In this document: positions 1 to 12,340 of the stretch, piece after piece
Position numbering within the stretch: the stretch's first letter is position 1
Layout of the letters: every line of letters starts with the position of its first letter
Origin: Variovorax paradoxus
Lineage (GTDB): Bacteria > Pseudomonadota > Gammaproteobacteria > Burkholderiales > Burkholderiaceae_C
Length of the DNA: 64,000 nt
Direction: 5' to 3'
Assembly: GCF_018614915.1 (NCBI RefSeq)
Contig: NZ_JAGGNU010000011.1
Coordinates: 31,406 to 95,405, forward strand
Position numbers and translations under genes: made by a program
The notes under the pieces: generated by a model
Databases searched by the model: none
The model's input: only the letters and a program-made list of their open reading frames with translations
Told to the model about the DNA's origin: nothing

Positions 1-83
1 CCTTGGACGACGGCATGGCCGGGAAGTCCGCGGAGTTCAAGGCCGGCGGGGGCGAGATCTACATCCCCATTCAGCCGGCCTGA
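1..83 (+). CDS. thiC: C-terminal end of a gene running in from the left, probably phosphomethylpyrimidine synthase ThiC
   Basis: The frame starting at base 3 is open from the window edge and ends in TGA at 81-83, giving the last 26 residues of a protein. The tail contains GMAGKSAEF and GGEIYIP, which resemble the GM-x-x-KS-x-EF...G-x-IY ending I recall for ThiC, the radical-SAM enzyme that makes the thiamine pyrimidine. Only the end of the protein is visible, so the catalytic cysteines cannot be checked and the name is tentative. Confidence 0.5.
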   Translation, partial: LDDGMAGKSAEFKAGGGEIYIPIQPA

Positions 84-115
84 CGACCGGAGGGGGCTTG
101 GTAGCATCGGTCCCC

Positions 116-808
116 ATGAATGCCTTCCCCTTCGACGCCGTCCTCTTCGACTGCGACGGCGTCCTCGTCGATTCCGAACCCATCACCAACCGCGTGCTCG
201 CCGAGATGCTCGGCGAGCTCGGCTGGCAGCTCACGATGGAGGAGTCGATGCGCATCTTCACCGGCAAGGCGGTGAAGGACGAGGTTGCGCTGATCGAATC
301 CATGACCGGCTTCGTCGTCACGCCCGAATGGCTGGACGGCTTTCGCGGCCGGCGCAACGCGGCGCTGGAGCGCGAGCTGCTCGCGATTCCCCATGCGGCC
401 GGCGCGGTTCGCGCGCTGCACGCGGCGCTCGGCGGGCGCATCGCCTGCGCCTCGGGCGCCGACCGCCACAAGGTTGAGCTGCAGCTCGACAAGATCGGCA
501 TCCTCGATTGCTTCGCCGGCCGCATCTTCAGCGGCCACGAGACGCCGCGTTCCAAGCCCGCGCCCGACGTGTACCTGGCCGCAGCCGCGGCGCTGGACGT
601 CGACCCGGCGCGCTGCGCGGTGGTGGAAGACACGGCGACCGGCGCGACGGCCGGCGTCGCCGCGGGCGCCACCGTGTTCGGCTACAGCCCGTCCGACCTG
701 GGCCACAGCGGGCCGGAGGCGCTGCGCGCCGTCGGCGTGGTGCAGGTGTTCAGCGACATGGCGCAGTTGCCGGCGCTGCTCGCCGACTGGCGGCCGGTGG
801 CGGCCTGA
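116..808 (+). CDS. HAD superfamily hydrolase (beta-phosphoglucomutase/phosphatase-like)
   Basis: A 230-aa HAD-IA hydrolase, probably a small-molecule phosphatase or phosphoglycolate/sugar-phosphate phosphatase. Motif I is FDCDGVLVDSE with nucleophile D12 and general acid D14. A C-terminal VVEDTATGATAG block is motif IV, and a lysine in PRSKPAPDVY is motif III. The helical cap lies at about residues 20-90. I chose ATG 116, which puts motif I at the usual distance. A TTG at 98 is in frame, but the purine run GGAGGGGG at 89-96 abuts it and leaves no room for ribosome binding. It follows the probable thiC by about 30 bases. The substrate cannot be inferred. Confidence 0.85.
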   Translation: MNAFPFDAVLFDCDGVLVDSEPITNRVLAEMLGELGWQLTMEESMRIFTGKAVKDEVALIESMTGFVVTPEWLDGFRGRRNAALERELLAIPHAAGAVRALHAALGGRIACASGADRHKVELQLDKIGILDCFAGRIFSGHETPRSKPAPDVYLAAAAALDVDPARCAVVEDTATGATAGVAAGATVFGYSPSDLGHSGPEALRAVGVVQVFSDMAQLPALLADWRPVAA

Positions 809-814
809 GACGGC

Positions 815-1012
815 TCAGTCCGCGCGCCGCGCGGCAGCCTTGGCCATGGCGGCGAGGGCCTGCGTCATGGCCTGCGCGCGCGCCGACCAGAATCGGGCGA
901 TCAGCTTGTCGGCGTTCTCGACCACCGCGGGATGGATCCGTGAGCGGCCCGAAGTGGCCGCGAATTCGACCAGGGCCGCGTATTCGGAGGTGTCGGTGTC
1001 GGGAGTGTGCAT
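815..1012 (-). CDS. Hypothetical protein, 65 aa
   Basis: A small ORF filling the gap between the HAD gene and the AraC regulator, on the minus strand. The product is Ala-rich and mostly helical, with an acidic N terminus (MHTPDTDTSEY) and a basic end. The ATG is preceded by AGGATCGAGG, a usable ribosome site. It has no recognised domain. Codon use matches its neighbours and nothing better occupies the region, but a 65-aa ORF in high-GC DNA can arise by chance. Confidence 0.5.
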   Translation of the reverse strand: MHTPDTDTSEYAALVEFAATSGRSRIHPAVVENADKLIARFWSARAQAMTQALAAMAKAAARRAD

Positions 1013-1093
1013 GCCTCGATCCTAGGGCGGGGGGCTCGTCCACGGCCTGCCATGCGTGCGGGCGGCGAGCGAAGCGACGAACTTTGTCACGGA

Positions 1094-2152
1094 TCATCCT
1101 CGCGAAGCAAGCCTCCGGCCGGTCTCCGATGCGCCGCCGCGACGGAACGCGCCCGGTGTTACACCTGCCCAGGCCCGGAAGGCGCGGGAGAAGCTCTTCT
1201 CGTTGCGAAAACCCACGGCCAGCGCGATCTGCTTGATCGGCCGCGTGGTGCGGCGCAACTGCTCGGCCGCCTGTTCGTGCCGCACTTCATCCTTCAATGC
1301 CTGCAGCGAAACGCCTTCTTCCTGCAACTGGCGATGCAGGGTGCGGGCGGACAGGTTGAGGATCACCGCCAGCGCCTCGGCCGTGGCCGCTTCCTTGCCG
1401 CGCGTGCGCAGCAGCTCGCGCACGCGCTGGCCCAGCAGCCGGTCGCGGCGGTACTGCAGCACGGTGAGCGGCAGCGCGCGTCGCAGCATGGTGCGCAGCG
1501 CCTGCTCGTCGCGCTGCAGCGGCAGCGCCAGGTAGCGTTCGTCGAAGCTGTAGCTCGCCGCCTCGGCGCCGAAGCGCAGCTCGCCGCCGAACATCAGCGG
1601 ATAGGCATCGCGATGCGGCGGGGCCTCGAAGGGAAAGCTGGCCTCGCGCAGCGAGACCCGCGAATCGATGACCCAGGAGGCGTAGCCGTGCAGGAAACGC
1701 AGGTTCGACACCAGGCAGAACTCGCGCAACGCGCCGAGCGCGGCGTGCTCGCGGATCGACACCGTCGCGACGCCGCCCGCCACCTTCAGTTCGAGTGCGA
1801 TGTCCTCGGTCAGGAGCCGGTGGTGACGGCACCAGCGCTTGATGGCAACCCCGAGGTTCGGCGAGCCCAGCGAGGCCCGGCACAGCATGCCGTAGGTGCC
1901 CCAGGGCAGGCGGCGGCTGAACCAGCCGAGCGCCTCGTCGTCGAGTTCCTGCATGGCGAAGCCCGACAGCACCTCGAACTGCGCGGCCGTCACGCGGCCC
2001 TGCGTGTTCCTCAGATCGCGCGGCGCAATCTGTGCCTGTGCCAGGGCCTTGGACGGGTCCATGCCATAGCGCTCGTAGCCCAGCACGATCGCTCGCACGA
2101 AGGCCATGGGCGTGGCGGCACGGAGAGCCGGCTTGAACAGGGAGGAGGACAC
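1094..2152 (-). CDS. AraC family transcriptional regulator (arabinose-binding-like N domain)
   Basis: A regulator of about 352 aa. The first 240 residues look like the arabinose-binding-type ligand domain found in OruR/ArgR-like AraC proteins (MAFVRAIVLGYERYG, then MQELDDEALGWF). The last 100 residues carry the double helix-turn-helix, including IKQIALAVGFRNEKSFSRAF and a final AGVTPGAFR. The reading frame stays open far upstream. I chose GTG 2152, with ATG 2107 as the alternative, because family similarity begins there. It diverges from the isovaleryl-CoA dehydrogenase operon across a 129-base gap that contains a 21-bp-spaced direct repeat, so it is a good candidate for the local activator of leucine/isovalerate catabolism. 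That role is inferred from position only. Confidence 0.85.
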   Translation of the reverse strand: MSSSLFKPALRAATPMAFVRAIVLGYERYGMDPSKALAQAQIAPRDLRNTQGRVTAAQFEVLSGFAMQELDDEALGWFSRRLPWGTYGMLCRASLGSPNLGVAIKRWCRHHRLLTEDIALELKVAGGVATVSIREHAALGALREFCLVSNLRFLHGYASWVIDSRVSLREASFPFEAPPHRDAYPLMFGGELRFGAEAASYSFDERYLALPLQRDEQALRTMLRRALPLTVLQYRRDRLLGQRVRELLRTRGKEAATAEALAVILNLSARTLHRQLQEEGVSLQALKDEVRHEQAAEQLRRTTRPIKQIALAVGFRNEKSFSRAFRAWAGVTPGAFRRGGASETGRRLASRG

Positions 2153-2180
2153 GGATGGGCGCGATCTCGATGACGCGATA

Positions 2181-2207
2181 TGCAACCATTGTGGCGCCAA
2201 TTGCAAC
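2181..2207 (+). promoter_or_regulatory. Candidate AraC-family operator: two TGCAAC half-sites 21 bp apart
   Basis: TGCAAC occurs at 2181-2186 and again at 2202-2207, exactly 21 bases (two helical turns) apart, between the divergent AraC regulator and the liu operon. AraC-family monomers commonly bind direct repeats with this spacing. The same stretch can also be read as an inverted TGCAA/TTGCA pair (2181-2185 and 2201-2205). Assignment to the neighbouring regulator is inference. Confidence 0.4.
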
Positions 2208-2281
2208 GGCAGGGGGCGTAAGCTGCGCCTTCTTGCGCCGGAATCCTGCGCGACCGACACCGCCTGTGAGGAGACAACCCC

Positions 2282-3454
2282 ATGCATGACCCCGGCCTGA
2301 ACTTCGACCTGGGCGAGACCATCGACTCGCTGCGCGATGCGATCCAGACCTTCGCCGCCAACGAGATCGCGCCGCGCGCGGCCGACATCGACCGCGAGAA
2401 CCTGTTCCCCCACGACCTCTGGAAGAAGCTCGGCGAGCTCGGCCTGCACGGCATGACCGTGAAGGAGGAATACGGCGGCACCGAGCTCGGCTATCTGGCC
2501 CACATCGTGGCGATGGAAGAAGTGTCGCGCGCGTCGGCTTCGGTCGGTCTCTCCTACGGCGCGCACTCCAACCTGTGCGTCAACCAGATCCACCGCAACG
2601 GCAGCGCGGCGCAGAAGAAGAAGTACCTGCCGAAGCTGGTGAGCGGCGAGCACGTGGGCGCACTCGCGATGAGCGAGCCCAATGCCGGCTCCGACGTGGT
2701 CAGCATGAAGCTGCGCGCCGAGAAGAAGGGCGACCGCTACGTACTCAACGGCGGCAAGATGTGGATCACCAACGGCGGCGACGCCGACACGCTCGTGATC
2801 TACGCCAAGACCGAACCCGAGATGGGCGCGCGCGGCATGACGGCCTTCATCGTCGAGAAAGGCTTCAAGGGCTTCTCGGCCGGCACCAAGCTCGACAAGC
2901 TCGGCATGCGCGGCTCCAACACCTACCCGCTCTTCTTCGACAACTGCGAGGTGCCGGAGGAGAACGTGCTGGGCGGCGAGGGCGCCGGCGCCAAGGTGTT
3001 GATGAGCGGCCTCGACTACGAGCGCGCCGTGCTCTCCGGCGGCCCGCTCGGCATCATGGCCGCCTGCATGGACGCCGTGCTGCCCTTCGTGCACGAGCGC
3101 AAGCAGTTCGGCCAGAGCATCGGCGAGTTCCAGCTCATGCAGGGCAAGCTGGCCGACATGTACTCGACCTGGCAGGCGACGCGGGCCTATGTCTACGCGG
3201 TCGGCAAGGCCTGCGACCGCAACGACCATGCGCGCACCTTCCGCAAGGACGCCGCGGGCGCCATCCTCTACTCGGCCGAGAAGGCGACCTGGATGGCCGG
3301 CGAGGCGATCCAGGCGCTGGGCGGCGTGGGCTACACCAACGAGTTCCCCGTGGGGCGGCTGTGGCGCGATGCCAAGCTTTACGAGATCGGCGCCGGCACC
3401 AGCGAGATCCGGCGCATGCTGATCGGGCGCGAACTGTTCGCCGAAACCGCCTGA
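2282..3454 (+). CDS. liuA: Isovaleryl-CoA dehydrogenase
   Basis: A 390-aa acyl-CoA dehydrogenase that oxidises isovaleryl-CoA to 3-methylcrotonyl-CoA in leucine breakdown, passing electrons to ETF. Length and order fit the family: helical N domain, beta domain with [14 protein letters not shown] and [17 protein letters not shown], and C-terminal helical domain. The catalytic base is E247 in the block [15 protein letters not shown], the position that marks isovaleryl-CoA dehydrogenases. The C-terminal signature [20 protein letters not shown] is intact. The start is ATG 2282 after GAGGAG. It is the first gene of a plus-strand liu operon and diverges from the AraC regulator. Confidence 0.93.
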   Translation: MHDPGLNFDLGETIDSLRDAIQTFAANEIAPRAADIDRENLFPHDLWKKLGELGLHGMTVKEEYGGTELGYLAHIVAMEEVSRASASVGLSYGAHSNLCVNQIHRNGSAAQKKKYLPKLVSGEHVGALAMSEPNAGSDVVSMKLRAEKKGDRYVLNGGKMWITNGGDADTLVIYAKTEPEMGARGMTAFIVEKGFKGFSAGTKLDKLGMRGSNTYPLFFDNCEVPEENVLGGEGAGAKVLMSGLDYERAVLSGGPLGIMAACMDAVLPFVHERKQFGQSIGEFQLMQGKLADMYSTWQATRAYVYAVGKACDRNDHARTFRKDAAGAILYSAEKATWMAGEAIQALGGVGYTNEFPVGRLWRDAKLYEIGAGTSEIRRMLIGRELFAETA

Positions 3455-3465
3455 AGGAGTTGGCC

Positions 3466-5133
<1,668 letters not shown>

Positions 5134-5166
5134 ACGCAGCGCAGAACCGCTTCAAGCAAGTTCGCA

Positions 5167-5212
5167 CCCCCTCGGGGGGCAGCGAGGACACGACAGTGCC
5201 GAGCGTGGGGGC
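5167..5212 (+). repeat. Palindromic intergenic repeat, family V copy 1
   Basis: A GC-rich element with the hairpin CCCCCTCGGGGGG at its left and GAGCGTGGGGG at its right. Related copies lie inside uvrA (21452-21532) and, inverted, inside tlyA (35453-35542). Here it fills almost the whole gap between the acyl-CoA synthetase and mccB. Its GTGGGGG end sits just before the mccB ATG, where a ribosome site is expected. Confidence 0.75.
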
Positions 5213-5215
5213 TCA

Positions 5216-6820
<1,605 letters not shown>

Positions 6821-6833
6821 GGCGAGGGCCGCC

Positions 6834-7343
6834 ATGTCGCTTCCCAACTACTTCGCGAGCCTCGGGCGCTACCACGTCTGGGCCACGCACAAGCTGCTGG
6901 CGACCAACCTCGGCGCGCTGTCCGATGCCGACTGGCATCGCGACTGCGGCCTGTTCTTTCGCTCGGTGCACCGCACGGTCAACCACCTGCTGGTGGCCGA
7001 CAACATCTGGTACGCGCGCTTCGCCGAAGGCCGTTCGCCGCGCATCCCGCTCGACACCGAGCTGCACGCCGAGCGCGCCGCGCTGTGCGAGGCGCTGGGC
7101 GCGGCGGTGACGCGCTGGAGCCCCTGGCTCGCGACGCTCGGGCCGGAGCGCTACGATGGCGAGCTGGCCTACACGCGCAACAACGGCGAGGAAGTGCGCA
7201 TTCCTTTTGCACCGGCGCTCGGCCACGTGTTCAACCATGCAACCCACCATCGCGGCCAGCTGACGGCCGCGCTGACGGCGATGGTCCAGCCCGGGCCCGA
7301 GATCGACTGGGTCTATCTGTTGCAACAGGAAGCCAAACCATGA
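6834..7343 (+). CDS. DinB family protein
   Basis: A 169-aa four-helix-bundle protein of the DinB/YfiT-like superfamily. The metal-binding histidines are recognisable in VHRTVNHLLVADNIWYARF (middle) and in FNHATHHRGQLTAAL near the end. Family members include thiol-dependent transferases and damage-inducible proteins, so the reaction here is unknown. The stop overlaps the start of the enoyl-CoA hydratase (ATGA at 7340-7343), suggesting translational coupling within the liu operon. Confidence 0.85.
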   Translation: MSLPNYFASLGRYHVWATHKLLATNLGALSDADWHRDCGLFFRSVHRTVNHLLVADNIWYARFAEGRSPRIPLDTELHAERAALCEALGAAVTRWSPWLATLGPERYDGELAYTRNNGEEVRIPFAPALGHVFNHATHHRGQLTAALTAMVQPGPEIDWVYLLQQEAKP

Positions 7344-8140
7344 GCACAACCTTCACCACGCTCGAACTCACGATCGAAGGCGCCGTCGCGCGCATCTGGC
7401 TCAACCGGCCGGAGCTGCGCAATGCCTTCGACGATGTCGTCATCCGCGAGCTCGACGAGGCCTTCTCGCAAGCGGGCGCGGCGCCGCAGGTGCGCGTGAT
7501 CGTGCTCGGCGCCAACGGGCCGGCCTTCTGCGCCGGCGCGAATCTCAACTGGATGCGCCGCGCAGCCGACTTCACCGACGAAGAGAACAAGGCGGATGCA
7601 GGCGGCCTGGCCGCGATGCTGCGCACCATCCACGAGAGCCCGAAGCCGGTGATCGCGCGCGTGCAGGGCGACGTGTACGCCGGTGGCATGGGGCTGGTGG
7701 CGGCCTGCGACGTCGCGGTGTCGGTGGACACGGCGTGGTACTGCCTGAGCGAGGTCAAGATTGGCCTGATCCCTGCGACCATCAGCCCCTACGTGCTGCG
7801 CGCCATGGGCACGCGCGCGGCGCAGCGCTACTTCCTCACGGCCGAGCGCTTCACCGCGGCCGAAGCGCATCGCATCGGCTTCGTGCACGAGGTGGTGGCG
7901 GCCGATGCGCTCGACGCCAAGGTGGCCGAGCTGGTGAAGGCCTTCACCGGCGCCAGCCCGGCGGCGGTGCGGGCATGCAAGCAGCTGATCGCAGAGGTCG
8001 CAGGCCGCGAGATCGACGACGCGCTGATCGCGACGACGGTGCAGCGCATTGCCGACATCCGCGCCAGCGAAGAGGGGCGCGAGGGCGTGCAGGCCTTTCT
8101 GCAGAAGCGCAAGCCGTCCTGGCTCGGCGAGCAGAAATGA
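7340..8140 (+). CDS. liuC: Enoyl-CoA hydratase, probable methylglutaconyl-CoA hydratase
   Basis: A 266-aa crotonase-fold enzyme. Operon context makes it the likely hydratase converting 3-methylglutaconyl-CoA to HMG-CoA. The oxyanion-hole loop FCAGANLNWMRRAADF and the block VQGDVYAGGMGLVAACDVAVS are intact. The glutamate position in LSEVKIGLIPATISPYVLRA matches LiuC-type hydratases. It overlaps dinB by four bases upstream and the DUF4126 gene by four bases downstream, all in one operon. Confidence 0.88.
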   Translation: MSTTFTTLELTIEGAVARIWLNRPELRNAFDDVVIRELDEAFSQAGAAPQVRVIVLGANGPAFCAGANLNWMRRAADFTDEENKADAGGLAAMLRTIHESPKPVIARVQGDVYAGGMGLVAACDVAVSVDTAWYCLSEVKIGLIPATISPYVLRAMGTRAAQRYFLTAERFTAAEAHRIGFVHEVVAADALDAKVAELVKAFTGASPAAVRACKQLIAEVAGREIDDALIATTVQRIADIRASEEGREGVQAFLQKRKPSWLGEQK

Positions 8141-8808
8141 CTTCGCTCGACCTGCCGCAACTGCTCGCGCTGGCCGCTGCCATCGGCTGGGCCAGCGGCG
8201 TGCGGCTCTACCTGGTCGTGCTGCTCACCGGCCTGGCCGGCTACCTCGGCTGGGTGCAGCTGCCGGGCGGCCTGCAGCTGCTCGCGCATCCGGTGGTCAT
8301 CGCGGCCAGCGGCTTCATGGTCTTCATCGAGTTCTTTGCCGACAAGATCCCGGGCCTCGACTCGCTGTGGGACATGGTGCACACGGCGATCCGCATTCCG
8401 GCCGGCGCGGCGCTAGCGGCCAGCGTCTTCGGCTCCGACCATGCGGTGATGGCGATCGTGGCCGCGCTGCTGGGTGGCGGCTTCGCGGCCACCGCGCATG
8501 CGGCCAAGGCCACCACGCGCGCCGCCATCAACACCTCGCCCGAGCCCTTCAGCAACATCGGCGCCTCGCTGGTCGAAGACTCGATGGTGCCGGCCGGCCT
8601 GTGGCTGGCCGTCGCGCATCCGCTGGTGTTCGGCGTTCTGTTCATCGCCGTGTTGGTGCTCAGCGTCTGGTTGATCCGCAAGAGCTGGCGTTTCCTCAAG
8701 GCGCTGTTCGGCCGCGTGGCCCGCATCTTCAGCGGGCGGCCGGATCCCGGCGTGGTATCGGCATTCCAGTTCAAGAAAAATTCCCCGGAAGACACCCCTC
8801 ATGTTTAA
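8137..8808 (+). CDS. DUF4126 membrane protein
   Basis: A 223-aa integral membrane protein with about five hydrophobic segments. It carries the DUF4126 hallmarks ASGVRLYLVVLLTGL near the start, FFADKIPGLDSLWDMVHTAIR and KATTRAAINTSPEPFSN. Function is unknown. It overlaps liuC (ATGA at 8137-8140). Its own stop codon TAA (8806-8808) lies inside the sequence ATGTTTAA that opens the first copy of the duplicated mccA start module. Its presence inside a catabolic operon is unexplained. Confidence 0.85.
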   Translation: MTSLDLPQLLALAAAIGWASGVRLYLVVLLTGLAGYLGWVQLPGGLQLLAHPVVIAASGFMVFIEFFADKIPGLDSLWDMVHTAIRIPAGAALAASVFGSDHAVMAIVAALLGGGFAATAHAAKATTRAAINTSPEPFSNIGASLVEDSMVPAGLWLAVAHPLVFGVLFIAVLVLSVWLIRKSWRFLKALFGRVARIFSGRPDPGVVSAFQFKKNSPEDTPHV

Positions 8809-9036
8809 GAAGATCCTGATCGCCAACCGCGGTGACCAGTCGCGAAGCGGCGCAGCGGCAAAGCCAAATTGCCTGGCACGCGCAGCGTGCGGAGGCGATT
8901 TCACCGCGGAGACGCGCCATGTTTAAGAAGATCTTGATCGCCAATCGCGGTGACCAGCCGCGAAGCGGCGCAGCGGCAAAGCCAAATTGCCTGGCACGCG
9001 CAGCGTGCGGAGGCGATTTCACCGCGGAGACGCGCC
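8801..9036 (+). repeat. Two 118-bp tandem repeats made of an mccA start module plus a palindromic spacer
   Basis: The first codons of the carboxylase alpha gene (ATGTTTAAGAAGATC...) occur three times, at 8801, 8919 and 9037, exactly 118 bases apart. The first two copies (8801-8918 and 8919-9036) differ at only three bases. Each copy opens a 41-codon ORF (8801-8926 and 8919-9044) whose peptide begins MFKKILIANRGDQ and ends RHV. Each ORF stops at a TAA that overlaps the next ATG. The spacer contains a GGCAA/TTGCC hairpin and a CGCGGTGA...TCACCGCG outer inverted pair. Because 118 is not a multiple of three, the copies are in different frames, so only the third start leads into the full gene. Confidence 0.85.
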
Positions 9037-11031
<1,995 letters not shown>

Positions 11032-11040
11032 GCTCCGGGA

Positions 11041-11970
11041 ATGCGAATCACCGTCTGCCTCACCGACAACCGCCCCGACGCCTGGATCGAGGGCCTGCGC
11101 GCTGCGCTGCCTGGCGCCGAAGTGGAAAACTGGAAGCCCGGCGCGCAGCAGGCCGATCACGCCGTGGTCTGGGCGCCGCCGCAGTCCTTCATCGACGAGC
11201 AGCCCGCGCTGCGCGGTATCTTCAACATCGGCGCCGGCGTCGATGCGCTGCTCAAGCTCAGGCTGCCGCCGCAAGCCAAGGTGGTCCGGCTCGACGACGC
11301 CGGCATGTCGGTGCAGATGGCCGAGTACGTCTGCCATGCGCTGATCCGGCATTTCCGCGAGTTCGACATCTACGAGGCCGATGCCAGTGAAGGCCGCTGG
11401 AGCTTCCGCAAGCCGCGCGAGCGCGAGGACTTCGCGGTCGGCGTGATGGGGCTCGGCGTGCTCGGCGAGCGCGTGGCCAGGGCGGTCGCGCAGTTCGAGT
11501 TCCCGGTCAACGGCTGGAGCCGTTCGCCCAAGGCGGTCGAGGGGCTGCGCTGCTTTGCCGGCGAGGCGGAGTTCGACGCCTTTCTCGGCGCGACCCGCGT
11601 GCTGGTCAATCTGCTGCCGCTGACCGAGGCGACGCGCGGCGTCCTCAACCGCCGGACGCTGTCGCGCCTGAATGGCGGCGAACCGGGCGGCTACCTGATC
11701 AACGTCGCGCGCGGTGCGCACCTGGTCGAGCCCGACCTGATCCCGTTGCTCGACAGCGGCCAACTGGCCGGCGCCACGCTCGACGTGTTCGAGGTCGAGC
11801 CGCTGCCGGCCGAGCATCCCTTCTGGCGCCATCCGAGAATCACGGTGACGCCGCACGGCTCCGCGCGCACGGTGCGCGAGGCCTCGATCGCGCAGATCGC
11901 AGCCAAGATCCGGGCGGTCGAGCGCGGGGAGCGCGTGGCGGGAGTGGTCGATCCGTTGCGTGGCTATTGA
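11041..11970 (+). CDS. ghrA: Glyoxylate/hydroxypyruvate reductase A-like 2-hydroxyacid dehydrogenase
   Basis: A 309-aa NAD(P)-dependent D-2-hydroxyacid dehydrogenase of the GhrA type. It begins MRITVCLTDNRPDAW and carries the substrate loop NIGAGVDAL, the Rossmann motif GLGVLGERVA, INVARGAHL and the late block FWRHPRITVTPHGSA with the catalytic histidine. It starts nine bases after liuD and is probably cotranscribed. A role reducing glyoxylate or hydroxypyruvate is known for the family. Its link to leucine catabolism is unclear. Confidence 0.87.
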   Translation: MRITVCLTDNRPDAWIEGLRAALPGAEVENWKPGAQQADHAVVWAPPQSFIDEQPALRGIFNIGAGVDALLKLRLPPQAKVVRLDDAGMSVQMAEYVCHALIRHFREFDIYEADASEGRWSFRKPREREDFAVGVMGLGVLGERVARAVAQFEFPVNGWSRSPKAVEGLRCFAGEAEFDAFLGATRVLVNLLPLTEATRGVLNRRTLSRLNGGEPGGYLINVARGAHLVEPDLIPLLDSGQLAGATLDVFEVEPLPAEHPFWRHPRITVTPHGSARTVREASIAQIAAKIRAVERGERVAGVVDPLRGY

Positions 11971-12007
11971 TTGCGGCTTGCAATGCGATGCGGGCTCTTG
12001 ACTCGGC

Positions 12008-12340
12008 TCAGGCTGCTCGAATGGTGGAAAGCTGAGCCGGATTGCCGCTGTTGGATGTTGCTGGGTTGATGGTGAGCGAGTCGATCAAGGTGTCGTTCGC
12101 GGTCAAGCCTACATTGGCGGATTTCCTATCTCGGGCTTCTGATTTTCTGATTAATAGCTTCGCCAGATAGTCGGCGAGATCGGCTTCTTCATCGGTAAGG
12201 CCTTTAGCCCACGTAGCTTTCGCTTTCGCCTTCGCCTGGATCCTTTCAGCTTCGTCGGAAAGCCCCTGCTCGACGTCTGAAGTGGGTTTCTGGTACTGCT
12301 CGGGCGCATAAATTACCGGCTTTCCCGAAACGGTTCTTTC
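12008..12340 (-). pseudogene. Frame-shifted 3' part of the effector-like gene
   Basis: This frame encodes 110 residues, from ERTVSGKPVIYAPEQ to a TGA at 12008-12010. It is charged and helical (QAKAKAKATWAKGLTDEEADLADYL is split over this segment) with a composition like the gene upstream. Further upstream the same frame turns cysteine-rich and implausible, so real coding switches frames near 12342-12345. One extra base in the AAAA run (TTTT on the coding strand) would fuse it to the 539-aa ORF and give a protein of about 641 aa. No start codon in this frame lies near the switch point. It is either a true frameshift, a recoding site or a sequencing error. Confidence 0.6.

Noticed and set aside
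8950..9036. N-terminal extension of the carboxylase alpha subunit from GTG 8950
   Set aside because: The extra 29 residues come from the duplicated spacer and are foreign to the family, while ATG 9037 begins exactly at the conserved KKILIANRGE with its own ribosome site.
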